Origin: Natrinema caseinilyticum
GTDB lineage: Archaea; Halobacteriota; Halobacteria; Halobacteriales; Natrialbaceae
Reading direction: 5' to 3'
DNA: 64,000 nucleotides
Assembly: GCF_024227435.1 (NCBI RefSeq)
Contig: NZ_CP100445.1
Coordinates: 248,001 to 312,000 of the forward strand
The notes under the pieces were generated by a model. The model saw only the letters and a program-made list of their open reading frames with translations. It was not told the origin of the DNA and made no database searches. Position 1 is the first letter of the stretch. Every line of letters begins with the position of its first letter. The translations under genes were made by a program, and so were the position numbers. This document shows, in pieces, positions 8,915 to 16,772 of the stretch.

Positions 8915-10144
8915 TCAGTCGTCGGGTCGGCTGACACCGAGTACGATCGCGATTCGTCTCGCGAGACCCGCCTCGAGGACGTCGGTTACGAGAATCACGA
9001 GAAAGACCGTCCCGAGCAAGAGATCCGCACCCGCGGGATCGGACGGCGGAGTCCTCGTCCGCAGGCGAATGGCGAACAGGGTCGCGACCGATGCGGGAAC
9101 GATCCCGCGGGGCCCGACGAAGCTCATGAACGCCCGCTCGCGGAACGAGAACCCTTCGTCTCCGGCCGTCGAAACGAAGACGGAAAGCGGTCGGAGCACG
9201 AGCATCACGACCACGACCACCGCGAGTCCGGCGAGCCCCAGCGCGCGGACCTCGGAGAACTCGAGCAGCGCAGCGAGGACGATGAACACGAACGAGAGGA
9301 CCAGCAGCGTCACGTCTCGATTGAATCGCCGGATGCTGTCCCGGTGTGGCAACTCGAGGTTTCCGAGCGTGAAGCCCGCGGTCGCTGCAGCCGCGATACC
9401 GGCCTCCGAAAAGACGGAGTCCGCGATCGCGAACGCCATGATCGCTCCAGCGAAGATGAGAAGTCGCGCCGCCTGCGGTACCTCCTGGGCCGGAAGGTCG
9501 ACCCGTGTGAGGAGATACCAGACGACGCCCGCGATCACGAATCCGGTCGCGATCCCCATCCCGAGTCGTTCGATGAACAGGAACACGTACCCCCGCGGCG
9601 AGAGTTCGACGGCCGTCATCGCTTTGAAGAGGACGATCGCGAGGATCGCGGCGGTGACGTCGTTGACGATCCCCTCGACCTCGAGGGCGGTCGCGACCTC
9701 CTCTCGAACCGAAACGACGGCGAGAATCGGCGTGATGACCGTCGGGCCGGTGGCCACGAGTAACGCACCGACGAGAAACGCGATGTCCCAGCTCGCACCG
9801 AGCAGGAGCCGAACGACTAGGGCGGTTCCGAAGAACGACACGCCCGCACCGATCGTGACCAAGCGCCCCACCGCTCTCGGGGCGTTTCGAACGATCTCTC
9901 CCTCGAGCCGAAACGAGCCCTCGAAGACGATGAGCGCGACGCTCACCCCGACGATGGTCGAGAGCGCTCCCCCGAACGTGTCGGCCGTGATGATACCGAG
10001 GCCTTCGGGACCGATCGCGACGCCGGCGACGATGAGAAACAGGACGCTCGGGACGCGATATTTGGCCGCGAGAAACTGGGCTACAACGCCGAATCCGACG
10101 ATCGCCGAGATGAGTGCGACGAGTTCGAGGTCGACGTGGATAGA
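8915..10144 (-). CDS. Cation/proton antiporter, CPA1 (NhaP) type
   Basis: This integral membrane protein of about 409 residues has roughly 12-13 hydrophobic helices. The core motif region reads GATGPTVITPIL-like (LLVATGPTVITPILAVV) and is followed by EVEGIVNDVTAAILAIV, which carries the ND pair typical of electroneutral CPA1 Na+/H+ exchangers. FVGPRGIVPASVA near the end is also characteristic. It should export Na+ in exchange for H+. I chose the GTG at 10144 because it begins the hydrophobic protein directly and is preceded by GGAGGT at about 10155-10160. An ATG at 10231 would add 29 polar residues not typical of the family. Confidence 0.85.
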   Translation of the reverse strand, partial: SIHVDLELVALISAIVGFGVVAQFLAAKYRVPSVLFLIVAGVAIGPEGLGIITADTFGGALSTIVGVSVALIVFEGSFRLEGEIVRNAPRAVGRLVTIGAGVSFFGTALVVRLLLGASWDIAFLVGALLVATGPTVITPILAVVSVREEVATALEVEGIVNDVTAAILAIVLFKAMTAVELSPRGYVFLFIERLGMGIATGFVIAGVVWYLLTRVDLPAQEVPQAARLLIFAGAIMAFAIADSVFSEAGIAAAATAGFTLGNLELPHRDSIRRFNRDVTLLVLSFVFIVLAALLEFSEVRALGLAGLAVVVVVMLVLRPLSVFVSTAGDEGFSFRERAFMSFVGPRGIVPASVATLFAIRLRTRTPPSDPAGADLLLGTVFLVILVTDVLEAGLARRIAIVLGVSRPDD

Positions 10145-10499
10145 CACTCGTTCACTGACCTCCGGGACCGCGACACTCGGCGTGGCGTTCGTCGGACGTA
10201 TTGACGATCTCCAGGCGCTGGCTTGATGCATCGACCGCCATCAGACGTTCTTGCACTCCCACGCCCAGTGGTAAAATCTTCGTCCCGTGTTGGCCCAGAC
10301 TGTTCACCCGCGATGGATTTTTTCTCGTATAGGGAGACGACGGTGATCCGGTCGAGCCGACCAATGTGTCGCTCGGCCCGCACTGTCGCGACGTACGAAA
10401 CTCGGCACGCGTCCTAGACGAGCCGATACACCTCTCGCCTTCCGGATCAGCATGGTGCTCCGACGAAACGGGACCGTCACGGCTCGAGGGAACCGCGAT
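10145..10499. other. Gap with no supported gene
   Basis: The stretch holds the ribosome-binding sequence and possible promoter of the antiporter. No conserved coding frame, tRNA or repeat is seen. Confidence 0.45.
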
Positions 10500-11186
10500 T
10501 CACCACGACGAGTGTTTGCGCACGCGCTCGAGCGCCTCGCGTTCGCGCGGCCCGCCGGCGCGGTCGACGACCGAAGCGGCGTACGCGAGCCGGTCCCGGA
10601 GGTCTTCCTCGTCGTAGTCGTCGACGTCGAGCCGTGAGGCGGCGACCGTCGCCTCGACGACGGCCCCGAACCCGCGGTCGATCGTCGGGACCGTCTCGCG
10701 TTCGATCCGCGACTCGAGGGGCCGAAGTGCCCATTCTTCCCAGTCGGTGTCACCGTCGGTCCCGGCGTCGACCCGTTCGACGGCGACGCGGGTCCACGCG
10801 CAGGCGGATTCGAGGACCGGCTCGCTGGATTCGACGATCGAGAGCGCGGCATCTGCGAAGGTGACGGGATCGTCGACGAACTGGACGTAGCCCTCGCCCT
10901 GCCGGTGGAAGTTTCGGCGGGTCCGCGTGTTGCCCCACGTTCGCGCGGTGACGGGATCGCCGGCGTAGAGACCGAGCGCGGCGGCGTTCCACAGCCCGTT
11001 GGGCCCGAGCGTCGTCACGAGCGTTTCGGTGACGCCGGAGAGGGCGACGGGCCACTCGGCAGATCCACCGTCGTCGTTGCTGTCGGCCGATCCTCCCTCG
11101 CCGTCGGCGACGAGCGAGCCGAACCCGTCGTCGCCGTTACCGTGGCCAGTGCGATCGCTCGACTGCGGGTCCCGGTCGTCGCTCAC
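10500..11186 (-). CDS. DUF447-family protein (putative flavin-binding)
   Basis: This 228-residue protein has an acidic N-terminal extension of about 45 residues (DGGSAD-type low complexity), then WPVALSGVTETLVTTLGPNG and the block around ARTWGNTRTRRNFHRQGEGYVQFVDDP. These match DUF447 (PF04289), a split-barrel fold for which structures with bound FMN are known. The GTG start overlaps the stop of the CitG-like gene (GTGA), so the two are co-translated. The same two families are found near each other in other archaea, which suggests a joint step in some cofactor or nucleotide pathway. The actual reaction is unknown. Confidence 0.75.
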   Translation of the reverse strand: MSDDRDPQSSDRTGHGNGDDGFGSLVADGEGGSADSNDDGGSAEWPVALSGVTETLVTTLGPNGLWNAAALGLYAGDPVTARTWGNTRTRRNFHRQGEGYVQFVDDPVTFADAALSIVESSEPVLESACAWTRVAVERVDAGTDGDTDWEEWALRPLESRIERETVPTIDRGFGAVVEATVAASRLDVDDYDEEDLRDRLAYAASVVDRAGGPREREALERVRKHSSW

Positions 11187-12034
11187 GGTTCGACCGCCCC
11201 GTGTTCGAGCGCGATGAACAACCCCGCGGCAGTGATGTCCGCCGTCGTCCCGGGATTGATTCCGCGGGCGACGAGATCGTCCGCGAAGGAGTCGACGGCC
11301 GTCGGATTCGTCTCGAGTGCGTCCGCCTCGACCAGGTCCGCTGCACGGTCGGTCACCGCTCGAGCCGTCGCCTCGTCGTGGCGGGTCGTCACGAGCGTGT
11401 CGGACCGCTCGGCGAGCAGCGAGAGGAACACCGCGGCGGCCCGATCCGAGACCGGGCCGTCCCTCTCGGCGAGTCGCTCGGCCGCGGCGAACGAGCGTTC
11501 GAACCCTCGAACCCACTCGCGAGCGACGTCGTCCCCCGGGACGCTTCGGTCCAGGACGTCGTATAGCGTCAGTCCGCGCTCCTCGAGCGCCGGGATCGCA
11601 TCCGCGCCCCGTCGGACGTCGAGCGCGGCCATCTCTGCGGGCGGGTCGGGGACCGCGACGTCGACGTACTCGAAGGCACGGTAGAACGCCGCCGCGTCGC
11701 TGACCGTCGTGTCTCGGACGACGGCCTCCGCAACGGGTTGTGACACCTCCTTGCGAGCGGCCCTGACGAGCGGGACGAGCAGCAACAGCGACCCGAACTG
11801 CGTATTCCCGCCCGTCTGAGCGGACATCCCCTCGATCGCGTGCTCGAACGCGGGACCGACCGCCGCCCCGTTGGCCGCTAACTCGAGTCCGCCCCGCGCC
11901 CCCACCGCCCCCGCGAGAAAGTGATCGAACCGCAGGTCCGGCAGGTCGCGACGTCGGTCGACGTTGCCAGGCTTGGGCGTTCCCGCCACCTCGAGGAGGA
12001 GCGCCAGTTCCGCGTTCGCTTCCGGCGATCGCAT
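11183..12034 (-). CDS. CitG-like triphosphoribosyl-dephospho-CoA synthase family protein
   Basis: This 283-residue protein shows the CitG/MdcB marks GTPKPGNVDR (residues about 18-27), MSAQTGGNTQFGSLLLLVPL and the C-terminal GINPGTTADITAAGLF. In bacteria this family makes the prosthetic group of citrate lyase or malonate decarboxylase. No lyase genes are present here, and haloarchaea are not known to have them, so the substrate is probably different. It is the first gene of a two-gene unit with the DUF447 gene, overlapping by four bases. The start MRSPEAN is chosen because upstream codons encode an Arg/Pro-rich non-family stretch. Confidence 0.8.
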   Translation of the reverse strand: MRSPEANAELALLLEVAGTPKPGNVDRRRDLPDLRFDHFLAGAVGARGGLELAANGAAVGPAFEHAIEGMSAQTGGNTQFGSLLLLVPLVRAARKEVSQPVAEAVVRDTTVSDAAAFYRAFEYVDVAVPDPPAEMAALDVRRGADAIPALEERGLTLYDVLDRSVPGDDVAREWVRGFERSFAAAERLAERDGPVSDRAAAVFLSLLAERSDTLVTTRHDEATARAVTDRAADLVEADALETNPTAVDSFADDLVARGINPGTTADITAAGLFIALEHGAVEP

Positions 12035-12166
12035 ACGTCTCGCTGCGTGCCGGGGCGGCTTAGGGGTAGGGGGTTGGCTGTCGTCGCGATCGCCACCGGT
12101 CGGCTGTCGCCGCTGGGCGGTCCGCCACAGGTCGTCGGACGTCGGCCGGGTTCGGCGTCCCGTCGA

Positions 12167-12173
12167 TTTAATA
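12167..12173 (+). promoter_or_regulatory. TATA-like box of the cupin gene
   Basis: TTTAATA lies 23-29 bases before the cupin ATG at 12196, consistent with a leaderless transcript. Confidence 0.55.
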
Positions 12174-12195
12174 CCGATACCGGACACCATCCACT

Positions 12196-12540
12196 ATGGG
12201 TTACGATATCGCAACCAAAACGGACCCCGAATCCGTCGTCCCGGAGGAATGGGGCGGCATGTGGTTCCTCAAGGACGAACTCGAGACGACTGACCTCGGC
12301 ATCTCGGTGCTCGAACTCGAGCCCGACGGGAAGGGGAAAGAACACGACGAAACTCACACGGGTCAAGAGGAGGTGTACTTCGTCGTCGCGGGGACGGTCG
12401 ATATCGAACTGCCCGATTCGGACGAGACGGTGACGCTCGAGGCGGACGACGCGATCCGACTCGATTCCGAGGTGACGCGCCAGATTCACAACCGCGGCGA
12501 CGGGCGGGCGAAGCTCGTGTTGGTCGGCGCACCGCTGTAG
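12196..12540 (+). CDS. Single-domain cupin protein
   Basis: This 114-residue protein carries cupin motif 1 (EHDETHTGQEEVYFVVAGTVDIEL) and motif 2 (DDAIRLDSEVTRQIHNRG). Motif 1 keeps its two His and Glu ligands (H50, H54, E58 approximately), and motif 2 keeps the His, so a divalent metal site is likely. The reaction is unknown; many such proteins are dioxygenases, isomerases or binding proteins. It is transcribed alone and divergently from the CitG-like gene. Confidence 0.8.
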   Translation: MGYDIATKTDPESVVPEEWGGMWFLKDELETTDLGISVLELEPDGKGKEHDETHTGQEEVYFVVAGTVDIELPDSDETVTLEADDAIRLDSEVTRQIHNRGDGRAKLVLVGAPL

Positions 12541-12668
12541 CTGTGTCGCTGACCGGACTCGTCCGGGAGCCGACTTCCGTTTCGAGGCTCGTCCAGGCTG
12601 GTTCCAGTTCCACGAGGATGTCGAAAACGGGTCGAATCGCACGTCGTGCAGTCCGGTCCGTCGAGCGG

Positions 12669-13106
12669 TCAGCGGTCCGTCGATTCCCCTTGCACGATCG
12701 TGAGCCAGAACTCCTCGATTTCCTGGACGAATTCGATGAAATCTTCGGGTTCGACCGGCTTCTGGCTGTAGTGATCGGCGTCGATGCCGTGTGATTTGAC
12801 GATTTCTTCTCCCATGTCGGAACTCGTGAGGATGACGACGGGAAGGTCCCGTAACGCCGGCTCGTTTTTCAGTTCGGAAAGCACTTCGATGCCGCTCTTT
12901 CCGGGTAGTTGTGGTTCGAGTAGAACGAGATCCGGATCGGTCGCGTCCTCGTAGTCTCCGCGTTGATGGACGAAATCGAGCGCCGCGTCGCCGTCGGAAA
13001 CGGTGGCGATGCTATTCGTGAGATTTGCTTCGTCGAACGATTCGGTAAAGAGACGTGTGTCGCCGGGGTTTGGTTCCACCAACAGGATGTCGATCGGATC
13101 GTTCAT
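12669..13106 (-). CDS. Receiver-only response regulator lacking the phospho-acceptor Asp
   Basis: This 145-residue protein matches the Rcp1-like single-domain receivers common in haloarchaea (ILLVEPNPGDTRLF, VVILTSSD, YSQKPVEPEDF). Two positions differ from an active receiver. The phosphorylation site, normally in LLDLNLP, reads LLEPQLPGK, with Glu at residue 64. The acidic pocket, normally VEDNPGD, reads VEPNPGD. The Thr (about 94) and Lys (about 116) are kept. A Glu at this site often mimics the phosphorylated state, so the protein may act without a histidine kinase. No kinase gene is adjacent. Confidence 0.85.
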   Translation of the reverse strand: MNDPIDILLVEPNPGDTRLFTESFDEANLTNSIATVSDGDAALDFVHQRGDYEDATDPDLVLLEPQLPGKSGIEVLSELKNEPALRDLPVVILTSSDMGEEIVKSHGIDADHYSQKPVEPEDFIEFVQEIEEFWLTIVQGESTDR

Positions 13107-13204
13107 AGGAACCACAGGCCAGTAGTTTGGCTGTGAGCGACCAGTACGATAAAACGATTGGTTCCGGCGGTCGAGGGCGCGGTTCTTTCGAGATGCTCGC
13201 GCCG

Positions 13205-13996
13205 CTACCGGATTCGCCCGTCCGATGAGCGGGGGTATCGAGCCGTCTCGAGGCTGCCCGGTCGATCGACCGCGGCGGCGACTCGCTCGAGGACCGCGGG
13301 GTTGTCGCTCGGCCGGCCGACGCTGACCGCGTCGGCACCGTACTCGAGATACTCGCGAACGGTGTCCTCGTCGCGGACGCCGTTGTTGGCGATGACGAAG
13401 AGATCGGTCGCCTCGGCCACCTCGGCGATCACCGACTCGGTATCCATCGCATCGACGTGGACGAAGTCGGCACCCGCAGCTTCGAGGGTCCGTGTGAGCG
13501 TCGCCAGGTCGACGCCTACCACCTCGGCACGGACCTTTATCCCGACCGTAACGCCGGTATCGGCCGCCCGGTCGACGTAATCGGCGAGACGCGCGCCGTC
13601 TCGCAGGAGCGCCTCGCCACAGCCGACGGTACAGAGTTCGTCCTGCCGACAGTGAGCGTTGATCTCGAGATAGGCACCGTGATCCCGGCAGACGCGGGCA
13701 GCGTCGGCGATCGGTTCGATGGTCGTGCTCCGGACGTTGAACGCCGGTTGAATCGGGACGTCCGTCAGCGCCGCGAGTTGACGGTCGATAAAGGCGATCG
13801 GATCGGCCGGGAGGAACTCGGATCTGTCGCGTTCGACGAGGCGGCGTGCTGCCGCCCTGGACTCCGCATCGAGGGCGATCCCCCCCAGGAACGCCGCACC
13901 CGCGTATCGCGCCCCGGCCCGCGCCCAATCGGCGTCCGCCTCGCCACTGAGGCTCGCGAGGGCGAGCGCCGGTGTAAACGACACTGATCCGGCCAT
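13205..13996 (-). CDS. Dus-like TIM-barrel protein near cofD
   Basis: This 263-residue protein is similar in layout to tRNA-dihydrouridine synthases and dihydroorotate-dehydrogenase-type flavin barrels. It has a Cys-containing block (NAHCRQDELCTVGCGEALL, where Dus has its NxGCP..), VGIKVRAEV, FVHVDAMDTE, FVIANNGVRD and the phosphate-binding GADAVSVGR. It is shorter than bacterial Dus and lacks the C-terminal RNA-binding domain. Three Cys in close spacing are notable. The stop lies 3 bases from the end of cofD on the same strand, so they form one unit with cofD upstream. Whether it modifies tRNA or a small molecule is open. Confidence 0.7.
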   Translation of the reverse strand: MAGSVSFTPALALASLSGEADADWARAGARYAGAAFLGGIALDAESRAAARRLVERDRSEFLPADPIAFIDRQLAALTDVPIQPAFNVRSTTIEPIADAARVCRDHGAYLEINAHCRQDELCTVGCGEALLRDGARLADYVDRAADTGVTVGIKVRAEVVGVDLATLTRTLEAAGADFVHVDAMDTESVIAEVAEATDLFVIANNGVRDEDTVREYLEYGADAVSVGRPSDNPAVLERVAAAVDRPGSLETARYPRSSDGRIR

Positions 13997-13999
13997 CGT

Positions 14000-14992
14000 T
14001 CAACTGACGCGGGAAATCGCGCTTTCGACCGCGCGAATCACGTGGCTGGCGTCTTCGCGCGAGTTGATTTCGATATCGGTCCGGACCGTCGGCCGGTTGA
14101 AGTCGGCGTCGTCGGTCGTGTCGATCACGAACGCGTCAGCGAACGGGTACGCGGTGGCCAGTCCCTCCGTGCTCGGGTCGGCGTTGACGGCCTCCATGAG
14201 ATCCTCCGCGGGTCCGGAGAAGGCGTCGCCGCCGAGGAACGGCGAGACGGCAACGACGGTCGTCTGGGCGAGCGCGTCGGCCACGCCCGGCAGCGCGAGC
14301 ATCGGCCCGATACTGGTGACCGGGTTCGAGGGCCCGATGACGACGGTGTCCCGGAGGGCGTCGAGGACGCCCGGTGCGGGCTCGGCCTTCGAGGAGCCGC
14401 GGAACTCGACCGTTTTGACGGTCGGTTCGCCGTTACGACCGACCCAGTACTCCTGAAAGTGCATGAGTCCCTGGTCCGTGTGGACGAGGCTGGCGATGGG
14501 ATCGTTGCTCATCGGAAGCAAGTCGATCGTCAGTCCGAACGCGCCGGCGAGTTGCTGGGTCACCTCGCCCAGCGTCTGGCCCTCGTCCAGGAGGCTCGTT
14601 CGTGAGATGTGGATGGCTCGGTCGCGGTCACCGATCGTCATGAATTCCGCGACCCCGGAGAACCGCCGCCAGTTTGCGAGCCGCCGACTGTCGGTCTGTT
14701 TCTCTTCCGGGAGGTATTTCGGCCCCTTCGAGAGTCCTGCGGCCTCCGCGATGTCCATCAGCGCCGAGTTGGTTCGGTGCGTGTCACCGTCGATTCCCCA
14801 CCACGTCTCGCGATCGAGAACACCACCACCCTGAAACAGCAGCGTATCGACGTCAGGCGAGACGATGAGTCCGCCGAGTTCGATGTCGTCGCCCGTATTG
14901 GCGACAACCGTGGTCTCCTCCGGCGAGAACGCGGCGGCTGCACCGTCGAGCAGCTTCGGCGTCCCAGTGCCCCCGGAAAGGATGGTTACCAT
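14000..14992 (-). CDS. cofD: 2-phospho-L-lactate transferase (F420 biosynthesis)
   Basis: This protein of about 330 residues opens with [17 protein letters not shown], the nucleotide-binding start of CofD, followed by [21 protein letters not shown] and [14 protein letters not shown]. CofD transfers the lactyl (or enolpyruvyl) phosphate from LPPG to the deazaflavin Fo, giving F420-0. The ATG at 14992 is preferred over a GTG at 14998 because it matches family N-termini and sits about 25-30 bases after the TTAAGT box at 15013-15018 (minus strand). A luciferase-like protein at the right edge of the window could be one user of F420. Confidence 0.93.
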   Translation of the reverse strand: MVTILSGGTGTPKLLDGAAAAFSPEETTVVANTGDDIELGGLIVSPDVDTLLFQGGGVLDRETWWGIDGDTHRTNSALMDIAEAAGLSKGPKYLPEEKQTDSRRLANWRRFSGVAEFMTIGDRDRAIHISRTSLLDEGQTLGEVTQQLAGAFGLTIDLLPMSNDPIASLVHTDQGLMHFQEYWVGRNGEPTVKTVEFRGSSKAEPAPGVLDALRDTVVIGPSNPVTSIGPMLALPGVADALAQTTVVAVSPFLGGDAFSGPAEDLMEAVNADPSTEGLATAYPFADAFVIDTTDDADFNRPTVRTDIEINSREDASHVIRAVESAISRVS

Positions 14993-15083
14993 ACGCACAA
15001 CTCTCGAGCGAGGCTACTTAATCGCTTTCGGCCGCGACGAACGATTGCCGACGATCTGCCGACGGCCGCTCGAGGAGCGTGGA

Positions 15084-16517
15084 TCAGTCGGCGTCCGTCC
15101 GCGGAGGGACGTTGGTGTTCGACCGGAACAGGTTCTCCGGATCGTACGTCGTCTTGACCTCGACCAGCCGATCGTAGTTGTCGCCGTAGAGTAGTTTTAC
15201 GGGGTCTTCGTTCAGCCCCGGGAAGTTGCCGTAGCGGCCAGAGGCGACCGGCAGCGCCTGCACGTCGGCGAACACGTCGCGGGCCCAGTCCACGTTCGCG
15301 TCGTCGTCATCGGCCTCTTCCCAGTTCGCCTCGACGGTGAGCATGTACGGCTTGTCCCGGTGCCAATACGCGGTCGAGTCCTGCGGAACGTCGGCGACCG
15401 CGTCGCCTAAGTGCCAGCAATCGACCGTCGACAGCGCCGACGGACTCGAGTCGTTGTACCGAACCATGAGGTCGAAGACCTCGTCGGTGAGTTCGTCGAG
15501 GAAGATCGACTTCCAGTAGTACCGCAGCCCGTCCGGGTAGTCCTCGTCGAGCATCGACTGGAGGTCGGCGTAGGCCATCGGCCCGCTCATGTCGGCGATG
15601 GGCGTCGCGACCTCGCGAAGCGGTTCGAAGACCTCGCCGTCGGTAGCCGACTCGCCGCGGGCGGAACCGAGGAACACGATCGCCGGTTCGTCCCACGTCT
15701 CCGCGGGGAACTCCTCGAGTTCGGGGACGTGGGCGGTGAACGCGAGGACGCCGGCGTCTCGCGGCGCGGTCTCGGTCCACTCCCGGAAGGCCGAAAGCGC
15801 CGCGTCGGCGTCGTCGGCGTGGTACCAGACAAAGAACGCGTACACCTGGGGGCCGACCTCGTGGAGGGCGTACTCGAACGACGTGACGACGCCGAAGTTG
15901 CCGCCCCCGCCGCGGACCGCCCAGAAGAGATCCTCGTTCCGCGCTTCGCTGGCGGTGCGTCTCTTCCCGTCCGCCGTCACGATGTCGACGCTGATCAAGT
16001 TGTCCAGCGCCAGTCCGTACTCGCGGCTCAGGTGCCCGTAGCCGCCGTTGAGCGTCAGGCCGGCGATCCCGGTCTGGGACACGGCTCCGAGGGCCGTCGC
16101 CAGTCCGAACGCCTGCGTTTCGCGGTCGACGTCGCCCAGCGTCGCGCCGCCTTCGGCGTAGACGGTCTCCGCCTCGCGGTTGACCCGAACACCGTTCATC
16201 TCCGTGAGATCGACCACGATCCCGCCGTCGCAGACGGCCGTCCCGGCCACGTTGTGCCCGCCGCCCCGCACGGCGAGCGGCAGGTCGTGCTCGCGAGCGA
16301 AGGTCACCGCCGCGACGACGTCGCAGACCCCGGCACAGCGCGCGACGAGCGCCGGATACCGCTCGATCATGCCGTTCCAGATCGCTCGAGCGGCGTCGTA
16401 CTCCTCGTCGGACGGAGAGACCACGTCGCCGCGAAATCCCGCGACGAAGGACCGAACGTCGTCGCTCGGCAGGTCGTGAAACGCAGCTTCGCCTTCTCGT
16501 CGTTGCACTGTTCCCAT
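15084..16517 (-). CDS. FAD-linked oxidase, berberine-bridge-enzyme type (copy 1)
   Basis: This 477-residue protein belongs to the PCMH-type FAD oxidoreductases with a C-terminal BBE domain. It has PLAVRGGGHNVAGTAV, with the His that usually binds FAD covalently, then GLTLNGGYGHLSREYGLALDNL, FWAVRGGGGNFGVVTSFEY, and the C-terminal NYDRLVEVKTTYDPENLFR that closes the flavin site. The second covalent Cys of bicovalent members is not evident. Such enzymes oxidise sugars, alkaloids or other alcohols with O2; the substrate here is unknown. It is divergent from a close paralogue at 16773. The start MGTVQRREG lies about 28 bases from the TATA box at 16544-16550. Confidence 0.87.
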   Translation of the reverse strand: MGTVQRREGEAAFHDLPSDDVRSFVAGFRGDVVSPSDEEYDAARAIWNGMIERYPALVARCAGVCDVVAAVTFAREHDLPLAVRGGGHNVAGTAVCDGGIVVDLTEMNGVRVNREAETVYAEGGATLGDVDRETQAFGLATALGAVSQTGIAGLTLNGGYGHLSREYGLALDNLISVDIVTADGKRRTASEARNEDLFWAVRGGGGNFGVVTSFEYALHEVGPQVYAFFVWYHADDADAALSAFREWTETAPRDAGVLAFTAHVPELEEFPAETWDEPAIVFLGSARGESATDGEVFEPLREVATPIADMSGPMAYADLQSMLDEDYPDGLRYYWKSIFLDELTDEVFDLMVRYNDSSPSALSTVDCWHLGDAVADVPQDSTAYWHRDKPYMLTVEANWEEADDDDANVDWARDVFADVQALPVASGRYGNFPGLNEDPVKLLYGDNYDRLVEVKTTYDPENLFRSNTNVPPRTDAD

Positions 16518-16543
16518 ACCCCACGGTAGGCGCCCCACGGAGA

Positions 16544-16550
16544 TATAATA
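16544..16550 (-). promoter_or_regulatory. TATA box of FAD-linked oxidase copy 1
   Basis: The AT-rich TATAATA lies 27-33 bases before the ATG at 16517 on the minus strand. The surrounding 20 bases are unusually AT-rich for this DNA. Confidence 0.55.
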
Positions 16551-16734
16551 GTAGTATATCTAACACGATGATCAATCGGGTAGATATGTCCGATATCGCG
16601 CCGGTCGTTCGTATCGCGAGGGCGGCAAATGGTCGGAGACGCATCCGTTCTGTCCGATCGAGCCATGCGATGACGCGCCAGTTCTCGAGTCTCTCTCGTC
16701 CGCCGGAGCTACTATAATTGTTAGTCATGTGAAA

Positions 16735-16740
16735 CTATAA
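16735..16740 (+). promoter_or_regulatory. TATA-like box and leader of FAD-linked oxidase copy 2
   Basis: CTATAA lies 33-38 bases before the ATG at 16773. A GAGGA sequence at 16765-16769 is close enough to act as a ribosome-binding site, so this mRNA may have a short leader, unlike copy 1. Confidence 0.4.
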
Positions 16741-16772
16741 GCTCGGGTGAGGCGTAGAAACTGTGAGGAACA

